NCBI GenBank assembly: GCA_031431475.1
Contig: JANPDL010000002.1
Coordinates: forward strand, 17,984 to 81,983
Origin: JADCCX01 sp031431475
Lineage (GTDB): Bacteria; Pseudomonadota; Alphaproteobacteria; Rhizobiales; Beijerinckiaceae
Direction of reading: 5' to 3'
DNA: 64,000 bases
Shown: piece after piece, positions 30,917 to 39,178 of the stretch
Layout of the letters: each line of letters opens with the position of its first letter
Numbering within the stretch: the stretch's first letter is position 1
Position numbers and translations under genes: made by a program
Notes under the pieces: generated by a model
Database searches by the model: none
What the model was told of the DNA's origin: nothing
Seen by the model: only the letters and a program-made list of their open reading frames with translations

Positions 30917-32709
30917 GCGCCAAGAAAGCAGCCGTCGATCCTATGGCGGAGGGGACGGTAGACATTCTTCCTCCCCACAATATGGAGATGGAGTGGGGGG
31001 TTCTTGGAATGCTTCTGATTCATAACGAGATGTTTGATCAGGTGTCGTCCATCCTTTCGTCAGATGATTTTTATGAGAAGGCCCATGGGCGCTTGTACGA
31101 AATAATGGGGGCAATGCGAGACCAAGGGAAACCATTCGATCCAGCTTCGCTCAAGTCGTGTTTGAAGGAAATCAATCCTGGGCCGAATCTGACAATTCTG
31201 CAGTGGCTTTTTTCTCTCGTAAAGAATGCAACCACTGCAATCAATGCAGCGGGATATTCCCGTGCTATCGTTGATCTCCACAAGCGCCGGAAGCTGCTTG
31301 CGGCTGCGGATGAAATAAAGGCGCTGGTTTGCAATTCCAGCTACGCCGATCCGCTATCGACACTGGTTGATGAGGCAACCGCATTGCTGGACGATGTGCG
31401 AAGTCGCAACGGGGTTCCAGAAGGTCTGATCAGCTTCGGGGATGCGATGGGTCAAAGCATTGACGCTCTCGCAAAGGCCTTTCAGAACGAGGGGAATGTC
31501 GCTGGTCGTTCCACAGGCTTCCCGACATTGAACGAGGCTTTCGGCGGCCTGTCCAGCACCGATGTCATCATCATTGCTGGTCGGCCAGGTTCGGGCAAGT
31601 CGGCGCTCGCCGTGGATATCGCCTCGCATGTCGCAAAGGATGATCCATCAAACCATGTTCTGTTCTTCTCGCAGGAGATGGCAGCGCAGCAGTTGACGAC
31701 ACGCGCACTGTCCAAAAAATCCAAGATTCCTGCGGTGAGGCTGCGGAACGGGAACATTGAACAGAGCGACTTCGAGAACCTTGTCGATATTGCGAAGGGC
31801 ATGGCTGATCTCAGCATCATCATTGACGAGTCGGCCGGGATCAAACTCTCTCATGTCGCGTCTAAACTCAGACAGATATCCCGGCGCAAAAAGGTATCTG
31901 TCGTGGTTGTCGATTACCTCCAGCTTATGGCAGGCGGCGGGAAATCAAAGGGTCGGGGAGACAACAGGAATCAGGAACTCTCGGAGATCACAGCGGGCCT
32001 GAAGACGCTGGCGAAGCAGTTCGGTGTTTGCTTCATCGTGCTGTCTCAACTCTCTCGGGAGGTCGAGAAGCGTGACGACAAGCGGCCGATCCTCTCCGAC
32101 CTTCGCGACAGCGGGTCCATCGAGCAGGACGCCGATATTGTCATGATGGTGTACCGCGAGGAATACTATCTGAAGCAGCGCTTTCCCCATGGTCAATCAG
32201 GCGATCAATGGGAGAAATGGAAATCCGATATGGACCGCTGGAAAGGTCTGGCCGAGATCATCATTGCGAAGAACCGGCACGGTCCACAAGGGACATTTCT
32301 GCTCGGGTTTGACGGTGACACCACGTCCTTCCGGGAGCTTGAGGAAGACGAGAAGCAGGGCCGCAACACGGAACAGCCCAAGGCGAAGGTCAGGCTGATC
32401 AAGAGCGCGGCGCTGGTGTTTGATGCAATGGTCGCGTGCATGGCCAGACTCGGGCAACCCGGTCGGTGTCCTAACGCTGCGATGGATATGCCAGCCATCC
32501 TGACTTCGGAAGCGTTCGGGGAATACCTCGCGTCACGTCCAAGCATGGATGGTGACAACGCCGAGAAGGCCGAGAAGGAGGCGCGTGAGCAGTTCAAGAA
32601 GGGCATGATCTGGTTGCACGATGAAGGCGTGATCGTGATCAGCAACGAGACATCAGGCGAGACGAAACGGGCTTGGCTCTGGTTTACAGGTCGGAAGGTG
32701 AGACGATGA
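30913..32709 (+). CDS. DnaB-like replicative DNA helicase with C-terminal extension
   Basis: 598 residues from GTG 30913. DnaB N-terminal domain (about 15-120; LGMLLIHNEMFDQVSSILSS), RecA-like core with Walker A GRPGSGKS (223-230), EM helix FFSQEMAAQQL and Walker B VVDYLQLM (331-338), then the SDLRDSGSIEQDADIVMM arginine-finger region. A further 100 residues after about 495 (AALVFDAMVACMARLGQPGR ... QFKKGMIWLHDEGVI) resemble a winged helix not present in host DnaB. Unwinds phage DNA for replication. Confidence 0.92.
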   Translation: MSAKKAAVDPMAEGTVDILPPHNMEMEWGVLGMLLIHNEMFDQVSSILSSDDFYEKAHGRLYEIMGAMRDQGKPFDPASLKSCLKEINPGPNLTILQWLFSLVKNATTAINAAGYSRAIVDLHKRRKLLAAADEIKALVCNSSYADPLSTLVDEATALLDDVRSRNGVPEGLISFGDAMGQSIDALAKAFQNEGNVAGRSTGFPTLNEAFGGLSSTDVIIIAGRPGSGKSALAVDIASHVAKDDPSNHVLFFSQEMAAQQLTTRALSKKSKIPAVRLRNGNIEQSDFENLVDIAKGMADLSIIIDESAGIKLSHVASKLRQISRRKKVSVVVVDYLQLMAGGGKSKGRGDNRNQELSEITAGLKTLAKQFGVCFIVLSQLSREVEKRDDKRPILSDLRDSGSIEQDADIVMMVYREEYYLKQRFPHGQSGDQWEKWKSDMDRWKGLAEIIIAKNRHGPQGTFLLGFDGDTTSFRELEEDEKQGRNTEQPKAKVRLIKSAALVFDAMVACMARLGQPGRCPNAAMDMPAILTSEAFGEYLASRPSMDGDNAEKAEKEAREQFKKGMIWLHDEGVIVISNETSGETKRAWLWFTGRKVRR

Positions 32710-33422
32710 GCGAGAGGCGCATTGAGCAACTGTCCGATGATGTGACGCTATATCTTGGAGATTGTCGTGACGTATTGCCGACGTTGGGGCGCGTCAACGC
32801 AGTGCTGACAGATCCACCGTTCGGCATATCCTACAAGTCGGGATATGCAACCGATGCTCTCTGGGTTGGTGGAAGATCAATCGCTGGCGATGAAACAACT
32901 GCTGTTAGGGACGAGGCACTGGTTCTGTGCGGTGATGTGCCGATGTTGGTATTTGGGTCGCGGCGTGCCACTCCGCCTCTTGGCGTCCGCATGTTCCTCA
33001 CATGGGATAAAGGGCCAGCGCTTGGGATGGGTGCGCTAGACCTGCCTTGGAAGCCGTCATCAGAGGAAATTTACGTTATCGGAAAAGGCTTTGTCGGCGT
33101 TCGGGACGAAGGAGCGGTTCTTTACTGCCCTCCCGTTCAGTCTATGGCGAAGAACGGACGCCAACACCCTAACGAAAAACCTGTTCCATTGCTGCAGCGA
33201 TTGCTGCGCAAACTTCCGGAAGGGGTGATCTGCGATCCCTTTATGGGCTCTGGCAGTACTGGAGTTGCGTGCATTCAGATTGCTCGGGGGTTCGTCGGTA
33301 TTGAGATTGACCCAAGTTATTTCGACATAGCCTGTCGCCGCCTATCCGATGAGTTGCAGCGCCCCCGCCTTGACCTTTGGGAGCCACAACCGAAGCAAAT
33401 TCAGGAGGTTATGAAACTATGA
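32706..33422 (+). CDS. Beta-class DNA amino-methyltransferase
   Basis: 238 residues from ATG 32706 (ATGA overlap with dnaB). Motif IV TDPPFGISYK lies near the N terminus and motif I FMGSGSTGVACI near the C terminus, the beta-class order shared with CcrM-type enzymes; EEIYVIGKGFVG and NEKPVPLLQRLLRKL are further family blocks. It methylates N6 of adenine or N4 of cytosine; which, and where, is undetermined. Third modification enzyme of this operon. Confidence 0.88.
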   Translation: MSERRIEQLSDDVTLYLGDCRDVLPTLGRVNAVLTDPPFGISYKSGYATDALWVGGRSIAGDETTAVRDEALVLCGDVPMLVFGSRRATPPLGVRMFLTWDKGPALGMGALDLPWKPSSEEIYVIGKGFVGVRDEGAVLYCPPVQSMAKNGRQHPNEKPVPLLQRLLRKLPEGVICDPFMGSGSTGVACIQIARGFVGIEIDPSYFDIACRRLSDELQRPRLDLWEPQPKQIQEVMKL

Positions 33423-34273
33423 GCGAGAAGAAAACAGCGGCGGCGCGTCGGGAGATCGAAGCATGGAAGGCGCGCGTCCTGTTCCTGTGCTTCCATAGCC
33501 TCAGAGACGTGTCGAAGATGACCAAGGTGCCAGTCGGTACGTTTTCCAAGGTGGTAGCCGCAGATGGGCTGGAAACCATTCGATCACGCCATGAGCTACG
33601 TATCCCGGCGCTGATCGCGATGTTCAAGGCGAGCCCGAAAGGTCTGGATCGTTTCATCGAAACCGAAATGGAGCGCCTGTCCATGACGGCCACGAATGCG
33701 CGTGCGCTGATAGAGTTCCGGCGTGACAAAGACCGGAAGCCAGAAGATGTCCTGCCCGAGCGCGTCATGGTGCTACGGAAGGGCCGGAAGGAACACGAAG
33801 GCCAGTTCAACGAGGCGAGTTGCGCGTTGTCATGGCTCTTGTCGAAGTCGAAGATCAGTCAGTGGATGTACGACGCCGGTATGGCCTATCGGGGTGACAA
33901 CGAGGTTGCCCAGAGCTTCCGGGGGCAAGATCCAGCGAAGGACAACGTGTCCGGGGGTAGTGGTGGAGCGGGAACTATCACCGATGGCCAAGCCGACGCG
34001 ATGGATCGTCTGGCGGAGGTCCGTGAGGCGATCATCCTGTCCGCAAAGGGTGGCGTGCTCGGTGGGCATTGGCAGATCACACGAGAGGCTTGTCTCACGA
34101 TGGACGCACGGCGGGCCGATAAGCTCCTGCCTGCTGAAATCAATGCGATATCGAAGACGCTTGAATCCGTGGCGTGGGTCTACAACATGGCTCCGAGCGG
34201 TGGTGTGGCGACGTTCCTATCCAACCGTGCGGTTGATGGCCGTCTTCGCAGATCGGGTGGCGACGATGCTTGA
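33419..34273 (+). CDS. Helix-turn-helix protein at the end of the early operon
   Basis: 284 residues from ATG 33419 (ATGA overlap). The N-terminal 70 residues are helical with FHSLRDVSKMTKVPVGTFSK, a helix-turn-helix. Later SCALSWLLSKSKISQWMYDA and YRGDNEV; a Gly/Ser-rich hinge near 190 is followed by a second helical domain with TREACLTMDARRADKLLPAE. Its position as the last large early gene suggests a late-gene regulator, but the late promoter is over 5 kb away. Family unknown. Confidence 0.6.
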   Translation: MSEKKTAAARREIEAWKARVLFLCFHSLRDVSKMTKVPVGTFSKVVAADGLETIRSRHELRIPALIAMFKASPKGLDRFIETEMERLSMTATNARALIEFRRDKDRKPEDVLPERVMVLRKGRKEHEGQFNEASCALSWLLSKSKISQWMYDAGMAYRGDNEVAQSFRGQDPAKDNVSGGSGGAGTITDGQADAMDRLAEVREAIILSAKGGVLGGHWQITREACLTMDARRADKLLPAEINAISKTLESVAWVYNMAPSGGVATFLSNRAVDGRLRRSGGDDA

Positions 34274-34571
34274 AATTCTCCCCACATGGACAAAAGAAAA
34301 GCGGCGCACACAATCCATCAAGCGAGACTTCTTCGCCTCACCTGAACAGGCTGGCGGGCGCTGGAGGGGTGTTTACCAGTCTCCCCACATCGGCGTGAAG
34401 TTTGTGCGCGCGAAGGATGGGAAAGTCGCTGTTTTTGACACGCTGGAGCAGGCCGAACTCGCGGCCGGTCGCGCCTACAAGTATGCGACAAAGGATGAGC
34501 CCGATCCGATCCGGGCAACCAGGATGATCGTGGTGCCCGGAAGGAAGCCATTCAGAACGAATAGCCGGTGA
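34266..34571 (+). CDS. AP2/ERF-like DNA-binding-type small protein (tentative)
   Basis: 101 residues from ATG 34266. RWRGVYQSPHIGVKFVRAKD then VFDTLEQAELAAGRAYKYAT has the WRGV...Y...EEAA-like strand-strand-helix pattern of AP2-type domains found in some HNH homing nucleases and phage proteins. The resemblance is by eye. Last gene of the rightward early operon; its end overlaps the convergent gene at 34552 by 20 bases. Confidence 0.5.
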   Translation: MLEILPTWTKEKRRTQSIKRDFFASPEQAGGRWRGVYQSPHIGVKFVRAKDGKVAVFDTLEQAELAAGRAYKYATKDEPDPIRATRMIVVPGRKPFRTNSR

Positions 34572-34908
34572 GCTTGAAGGCCCAGCGGTCGCGGCGTCGA
34601 AGCCTGCCATGACGGACAATGGCCATGCGGACCAGCCATAGGGTGATCCGTCGCCAGTAGCGCGGGCCGAGCGTGGTTGAATCCCGCGTCATGATGGCGT
34701 GCTCGACCATCCGGGCGGTTTCCTTGCCGTAGGTCTTGGCAATCTTGGGGATTTCCGAAGCAAGAGCAACCGTGCGCTCGTGAAAGAAATCCATCCACCT
34801 TGCAGCAACAAGGTTGTCCTCGATCATCTGCCAGACGCGCACAGCCTCAATTCTGGCAACACGCGAAATTGATGGGTCTTCGATTATCTGTGAAGGTCGG
34901 CGTGTCAT
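34552..34908 (-). CDS. Hypothetical phage protein (118 aa)
   Basis: 118 residues, MTRRPSQIIEDPSISRVARI with RTVALASEIPKIAKTYGKET and a basic end (GRLRRRDRWAFKLTGYSF). Last gene of the leftward small-gene cluster; converges on the early operon with a 20-base overlap. ATGA overlap with the upstream gene. Not recognised. Confidence 0.6.
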   Translation of the reverse strand: MTRRPSQIIEDPSISRVARIEAVRVWQMIEDNLVAARWMDFFHERTVALASEIPKIAKTYGKETARMVEHAIMTRDSTTLGPRYWRRITLWLVRMAIVRHGRLRRRDRWAFKLTGYSF

Positions 34909-35195
34909 CGTCTGATCCTTTCGACTGTTCCAAATGTCTCGCCCGTCTCCCGATCTTCCAAGAGGCGTAGCGCGTTCTCCCGGTTGATCATCTGGCGAGC
35001 TTCAGGGATTTCCAGGACTTGAGCGAGCATGGTTGCCCAGATCGGGACGGCGTGAACTCCATCCCGCCACTTGCTCACCAGATCAGCATTGACGCCGCAC
35101 AACCTGGCCCATGCAAGAGGCGACAGGTTGAGGCTGTGCAGACCGGATTGCCATTCGTAAAACGTCTGGTGGGAGTATGTGAAGCGGCGGCTCAT
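34905..35195 (-). CDS. Small helix-turn-helix protein
   Basis: 96 residues from ATG 35195 (MSRRFTYSHQTFYEWQSGLH). NLSPLAWARLCGVNADLVSK with WRDGVHAVPIWATMLAQVLE is a typical XRE-like helix-turn-helix. The C-terminal EDRETGETFGTVERIRR is disordered. Likely DNA-binding regulator of the leftward cluster. ATGA overlap with neighbours. Confidence 0.62.
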   Translation of the reverse strand: MSRRFTYSHQTFYEWQSGLHSLNLSPLAWARLCGVNADLVSKWRDGVHAVPIWATMLAQVLEIPEARQMINRENALRLLEDRETGETFGTVERIRR

Positions 35196-35473
35196 GACTG
35201 CTTCTCCAGCGCCGACGCATCCGCCTTGGCGTCGCTCTCTGTCTCGAAGAAATAGCTTGCGGTGCCACGCGCGATAGCTTCGGCCATATTCAGACCCTTG
35301 GCGTCGGCATAGTGGCACAGATTGGCGATCAAGTCGGCGAGGTCTGTGTCATCCTCCCCTGACGATCCTGTGGCATCTGTAAATGCCTTGAGTGTGGCGG
35401 CGGCGACGCGTGCACGCTGCACATTGCCGTAGCGGGATTTGTGCTTGATCATGTTGAGGCTCTCGGAGTTCAT
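35192..35473 (-). CDS. Hypothetical phage protein (93 aa)
   Basis: 93 residues. DLADLIANLCHYADAKGLNM and AEAIARGTASYFFETESDAK resemble small phage proteins that accompany MazG-like or DUF-type early genes, but no motif is decisive. ATGA overlaps on both sides. Confidence 0.6.
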   Translation of the reverse strand: MNSESLNMIKHKSRYGNVQRARVAAATLKAFTDATGSSGEDDTDLADLIANLCHYADAKGLNMAEAIARGTASYFFETESDAKADASALEKQS

Positions 35474-35754
35474 GACTTCACCTTGGCGAGCAGGGCGCAG
35501 GCTTCCTCGCGGGTCACAGCGGGTTCGCTATAGGCCACATATTGCGGCCCCGGTTCGCTGAACTGGTAGCGCTCCAGCATCGCCACCAGTTCGTTGTGAT
35601 GGTTCACGGCTTTTACAATGTATTCCGCATTTTCTCTGTCCTGATCAGGCTGTGGTCCTGTGGCGCTTTCCGACAGTGCGATAGGGCCGACGCGGCAGAT
35701 GACATTGCGCGCGTTCGGGGGAAGATCGAAGTCGATGGCGATTGGTAGGTTCAT
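35470..35754 (-). CDS. Hypothetical phage protein (94 aa)
   Basis: 94 residues. The C-terminal part (ENAEYIVKAVNHHNELVAML) is the pattern of many tiny phage proteins often seen in clusters, sometimes paired with DUF551-like proteins. Function unknown. A second small protein here (37279) has the related ARLIAAAPDMFNFVNKV phrase. Confidence 0.6.
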   Translation of the reverse strand: MNLPIAIDFDLPPNARNVICRVGPIALSESATGPQPDQDRENAEYIVKAVNHHNELVAMLERYQFSEPGPQYVAYSEPAVTREEACALLAKVKS

Positions 35755-35799
35755 ATCTTTCTCCTATCTTGCCCCTCGGGGCGGTTATGAATCCAGTTT

Positions 35800-35991
35800 T
35801 CAGGTGTCAGCGCAAGGCAAGAGAGATTCCGCACCAGCGCCTTGGAGCTTCATGCAGCGCTTGAACTTCTGCACGCGGCGCTGGCATCGCTCAATTGCCG
35901 CCTCAATTGTCCGGGCTGTGACCCTGTAGCGTCGGGATGCGGGGTTCCCGGCTGTGGTCTGGTAGTCAATAGTGACGCTGTAGGTTCGCAT
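35800..35991 (-). CDS. Small basic phage protein (63 aa)
   Basis: 63 residues from ATG 35991 (MRTYSVTIDYQTTAGNPASR). Beta-strand start followed by a basic helix (AAIERCQRRVQKFKRC). The longer in-frame reading from 36249 overlaps the next gene for its whole length and is rejected. Not recognised. Confidence 0.5.
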   Translation of the reverse strand: MRTYSVTIDYQTTAGNPASRRYRVTARTIEAAIERCQRRVQKFKRCMKLQGAGAESLLPCADT

Positions 35992-35992
35992 G

Positions 35993-36319
35993 TCACACCA
36001 CCTTCCCGACAACAGCCTTCGCGCGTTGCCGCCACTCTGCGAACCATTCGACCAGATCACCGCCGTCAATCTCATCATCCTCGCCCCAGCAGTCCGCCTC
36101 ATAGGCCAGCGCCTCGGTGAGCAGTGCAACGGCGGGCGGTTCCTCGCCGGTGTTGATCCGTTCGCACAGCGCGTCAATCTCAGATGCCTCCAGCCTGTCG
36201 CCTTCTTCGGATGCGATCGCCTGCTCATGACCGTAGCTGAATAGGCCATGACGTTGCCAGTATCGCAGCGCCGCGAGCGTGGTGCAGAGTTCGGCGGGTG
36301 TGAGTGTTATCGTGGTCAT
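35993..36319 (-). CDS. Hypothetical acidic phage protein (108 aa)
   Basis: 108 residues, MTTITLTPAELCTTLAALRY with DRLEASEIDALCERINTG and GGDLVEWFAEWRQRAK; acidic and helical. ATGA overlap with the upstream gene. Not recognised. Confidence 0.58.
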   Translation of the reverse strand: MTTITLTPAELCTTLAALRYWQRHGLFSYGHEQAIASEEGDRLEASEIDALCERINTGEEPPAVALLTEALAYEADCWGEDDEIDGGDLVEWFAEWRQRAKAVVGKVV

Positions 36320-36519
36320 GTCTGTTCTCCTGTCATTGGGTCGCGCCTATGGCGCTTGCGGTATGCTTGTTGATCGGCGCACGCTTCGCTTTCCGCCTCG
36401 AATGACAACTGGCCAAACTCGCCAAAGTCATGAACCCAAGGTTTCGCCGGGTTGAATTGCGCGGCGTGATCGTCATCCAGTTCTTCGATATTGAACACGC
36501 TGGAATAGAAGGTGTTCAT
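36316..36519 (-). CDS. Hypothetical acidic phage protein (67 aa)
   Basis: 67 residues, VFNIEELDDDHAAQFNPAKP; acidic N terminus and basic end (AYRKRHRRDP). ATGA overlaps both neighbours. Unknown function. Confidence 0.55.
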   Translation of the reverse strand: MNTFYSSVFNIEELDDDHAAQFNPAKPWVHDFGEFGQLSFEAESEACADQQAYRKRHRRDPMTGEQT

Positions 36520-36758
36520 CGTGCGCTCCCAAAAATGCTTGCGCCTAGTGTGTTCATCTCGCGACAGACAGGCTCCCCCTCCCGGTGCTCCTCTGTTCCC
36601 AGATCGACGCGGTAAATCTGGCGCGTGTCATCATCCCGCACATAGAATATGTGACATCCGCCATCGCTGTTCCGGATCATGTCTAGGATGTTTCTCGCGG
36701 CGTGCTCTGGTGTATCGGCGTCTGTGTCGTCGCCGTGCCATTCGATTGTGTAACCCAT
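36516..36758 (-). CDS. Hypothetical phage protein (80 aa)
   Basis: 80 residues from ATG 36758 (MGYTIEWHGDDTDADTPEHA). A mixed alpha/beta pattern with HIFYVRDDDTRQIYRVDLG. It has the look of small proteins placed with DNA mimic or anti-defence genes, but this is only a resemblance in acidity. ATGA overlap with the next gene. Confidence 0.58.
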   Translation of the reverse strand: MGYTIEWHGDDTDADTPEHAARNILDMIRNSDGGCHIFYVRDDDTRQIYRVDLGTEEHREGEPVCREMNTLGASIFGSAR

Positions 36759-36760
36759 GG

Positions 36761-36958
36761 TCAAGCCTCCCCTTTCGCGAGTTCGCATTCAATGGCTTCG
36801 ACGCCGTTTCCGGAACCATGAAATTCTTTCGTGGGGTCTTCGGACTCCGCCCAAAGATCGCTGGCAATTTCGCGGGCTGACTCTTGGTTTTTGGCTTCAA
36901 CCTCGAGCGTGTATAAAATCGTTTCTTCCAAAGTGACTCTGTATTTGGGCATGGTCAT
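36761..36958 (-). CDS. Hypothetical phage protein (65 aa)
   Basis: 65 residues: YRVTLEETILYTLEVEAKNQ then ESAREIASDLWAESEDPTKE. A beta-beta-alpha pattern seen in many DUF-type phage miniproteins. Not recognised. A start at the second Met (36952) is also possible. Confidence 0.55.
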   Translation of the reverse strand: MTMPKYRVTLEETILYTLEVEAKNQESAREIASDLWAESEDPTKEFHGSGNGVEAIECELAKGEA

Positions 36959-36994
36959 TTTCTCCTGTGTTTGCCGCGATGCGGCGTTGTGGGG

Positions 36995-37282
36995 TTACGC
37001 TATCCTATATTGGCGTTCGGGTTGTCCTGGGTAGTCCACAAATGCCTCAAGCACATGGTTCGATGCGTTGCCCTTGGCATCTTCTGCGAACGCCAGAGCT
37101 TCGGCGCGTGATTGGAAGTCAGTGATGTGGATAGAGCCCGCGCCTTCCGTCATCGAATAGACAGACCAGAACTCCGCTTTCTCGGGAGTCGTGGTGAAGA
37201 TCAATTCATCACCGTTTTCGATTGCCTTTGGCGACGTGTCATCTAACTCGGATGCGCACGGCTGGATATAGAAAATTTTCAC
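36995..37282 (-). CDS. Hypothetical phage protein (95 aa)
   Basis: 95 residues: MKIFYIQPCASELDDTSPKA, EFWSVYSMTEGAGSIHITDF and SRAEALAFAEDAKGN, a compact alpha/beta protein. ATGA overlap with the upstream gene. Unknown. Confidence 0.58.
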   Translation of the reverse strand: MKIFYIQPCASELDDTSPKAIENGDELIFTTTPEKAEFWSVYSMTEGAGSIHITDFQSRAEALAFAEDAKGNASNHVLEAFVDYPGQPERQYRIA

Positions 37283-37620
37283 GCTGCACCGCCTTCCGTC
37301 TTGGCAGCGAATTCCTTGGCTTGTTTGAGGAATGATGCCAGCAGGGCTTTTGCTTCATACGAATTCTGCCAGTCTTCGATATCGAAAGCGGCCACCTTGT
37401 TCACGAAATTAAACATGTCCGGCGCGGCTGCGATCAGGCGGGCGTTGGCGATGGCCTCGGATCGCGGAAAATCAGGGCGCTCATTGAAGCTGTCGAACTG
37501 ATAGCCTGACATCACCTTGGCGATAACCTTGCTGGTTTCGGTCGTGATGTAGCGGATTGAAATATTGTCGCTCGGATTGGGATCGGCGATAATCCAGAGA
37601 GTCTTGGTGTGCTTGCTCAT
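37279..37620 (-). CDS. Hypothetical phage protein (113 aa)
   Basis: 113 residues from ATG 37620 (MSKHTKTLWIIADPNPSDNI). Contains ARLIAAAPDMFNFVNKVAAF, the 'NA-LI-AAPD-ML' phrase repeated in many phage miniproteins. Function unknown. Upstream of it a GGCGGG/CCCGCC hairpin (37680-37701) separates it from dnaN. Confidence 0.6.
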   Translation of the reverse strand: MSKHTKTLWIIADPNPSDNISIRYITTETSKVIAKVMSGYQFDSFNERPDFPRSEAIANARLIAAAPDMFNFVNKVAAFDIEDWQNSYEAKALLASFLKQAKEFAAKTEGGAA

Positions 37621-37731
37621 TTTCGTGTCTGTCCCATGCGCCCACAAGGGCAAGAATGTTTCGGGGTGAGTTGGTCGCGGGCGGGACCGTGTTGCCCCGC
37701 CTCGCCTATCGTGTGGGCTTGCGTGTCATGA

Positions 37732-38880
37732 TCAAACCCGCATCGGCATAAGCACATAATCCGTGCGACCGGCAAAGAGCATAGGGCCGGTGTTGTCCTG
37801 CAAGTTGATCGTTACGGTTTCGGAATCCTCCGCTTGCAGGATGTCCAGCAGATAGTTTGCGTTCACACCGACCTCATAGTCATCAAGGTTATGGCCGCCG
37901 ATGGTGAGCGGAAATTCCGCCGTTCCCATGTCTGGATTGCTCACGGAAAGCGTGAGGCGGTATCCGTTGCCTTGCGTGACAGTTGCCAGCTTCACGGCGC
38001 GGCCACGCTCACTCGAAACCGTGGAAACCGCCTTGACCGCTGTTATTGCTTCCTTTCGGTTCATGACCATGGAACGCGCCAAGTCTTTCGGAATGACGCG
38101 GTTGTAATCCGGGAACGTGCCGTCAATCAGCTTGGAAACCACTGTCACGTTGCCGACGATAAAGCGCACCTTGGCGTGATTGACCATGATTTTCACAGTG
38201 TCCGGCGCGCCCTTGCCCGTGATTTTGAGCAAGTGCTTGATGCACTTCGTCGGAACAATGACGCCAGTGAAGGCCGGGAAAGGTCCGGCGATATCGTGCT
38301 TGCCGAGTCGGTGTCCATCTGTTGCGACCATGCGGAGCGCGCCTTCTTCGGTGACGTGCATGTAAATGCCGTTCAGATAATATCGGGTTTCCTCTGACGA
38401 GATGGCAAATTCAACAGCCTCCAGACCGGCGCGGAAATCCGCCGTAGAGATATCGAATTCGACCACTTCCGTGCTCATTCCCATGACCGGGAATTCGGTA
38501 TCCGGGACACCTGCAACATTGATCCGCAGTCCGCCGAAGTCGAGAGAAGCCGATTGTGAAGGCGCGCGCGGGTCGCCCGGTTCATACATGACAGGTTCCG
38601 CAGCATCGATCGCCAGATCATCACCCGCTGGAGCCTTTTTCAAGATATCGGCGAGCGAGTGAGCCGGGATAGTGACGGCGAAACCAGCATCCGCAGCACC
38701 GTAGGGCATGGACACAGTTGTTTCGATATCCAGATCCGTTCCTGTGGCGAGCAACAAGCCATCACGTGCCACAAGCCGGACATTCGACAGCACGGGAATA
38801 ACGGAACGCTTTTCGATCACGTCTTTGACGGTGTTCATAGCGAGCGCGAGCGCGTTGCGGGATACCATTGCGGTTTTCAT
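37732..38880 (-). CDS. dnaN: DNA polymerase III beta sliding clamp, phage-encoded
   Basis: 382 residues from ATG 38880 (MKTAMVSRNALALAMNTVKD); the in-frame start at 38904 has no advantage. Three clamp domains are present: N-terminal VIEKRSVIPVLSNVRLVARD, central DFRAGLEAVEFAISSEETRY with YLNGIYMH, and C-terminal LDDYEVGVNANYLLDILQAE ending TDYVLMPMRV. The ring would tether the polymerase to the template. It has the normal length of a bacterial clamp. A complete clamp gene is uncommon in siphovirus genomes and sits among tiny genes rather than with dnaB. Confidence 0.93.
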   Translation of the reverse strand: MKTAMVSRNALALAMNTVKDVIEKRSVIPVLSNVRLVARDGLLLATGTDLDIETTVSMPYGAADAGFAVTIPAHSLADILKKAPAGDDLAIDAAEPVMYEPGDPRAPSQSASLDFGGLRINVAGVPDTEFPVMGMSTEVVEFDISTADFRAGLEAVEFAISSEETRYYLNGIYMHVTEEGALRMVATDGHRLGKHDIAGPFPAFTGVIVPTKCIKHLLKITGKGAPDTVKIMVNHAKVRFIVGNVTVVSKLIDGTFPDYNRVIPKDLARSMVMNRKEAITAVKAVSTVSSERGRAVKLATVTQGNGYRLTLSVSNPDMGTAEFPLTIGGHNLDDYEVGVNANYLLDILQAEDSETVTINLQDNTGPMLFAGRTDYVLMPMRV

Positions 38881-38966
38881 ATTCAATTCTCCAAGTTGCC
38901 TCATTGAGGCGGGTTATGATGCAAGCGCATCGGGAAGCCATCCGCACGGGATGGCAGGCCGATAGG

Positions 38967-39176
38967 CTAGAGTTGTTTTGAGCCCAGCTTGTAAGCGTGA
39001 ATCAGGGATTCTCCGACGATCCATGCCTTTTTGAAAGGTAGCGTTTCGTTGTGCCAGAAAAGCAATTCATCCCCCTTAAACAGTGAAACGCGGTACTTTT
39101 CAGGACGTGAAGAATGCTTTTCGAGCTTGGCATGGATTACAGAGGGGTTGCTGAAATATGTCATTTGCACGCGCAT
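38967..39176 (-). CDS. Hypothetical phage protein (69 aa)
   Basis: 69 residues from ATG 39176 (MRVQMTYFSNPSVIHAKLEK). Mixed strand/helix pattern with VSLFKGDELLFWHNETLPFK. Not recognised. Precedes dnaN in the leftward cluster with an 86-base gap. Confidence 0.5.
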   Translation of the reverse strand: MRVQMTYFSNPSVIHAKLEKHSSRPEKYRVSLFKGDELLFWHNETLPFKKAWIVGESLIHAYKLGSKQL

Positions 39177-39178
39177 GT

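Noticed and set aside
35800..36249. A longer 149-codon version of the small gene at 35800
   Set aside because: It fully overlaps the better supported gene at 35993-36319 in another frame; the ATG at 35991 matches the tight gene spacing of the cluster.
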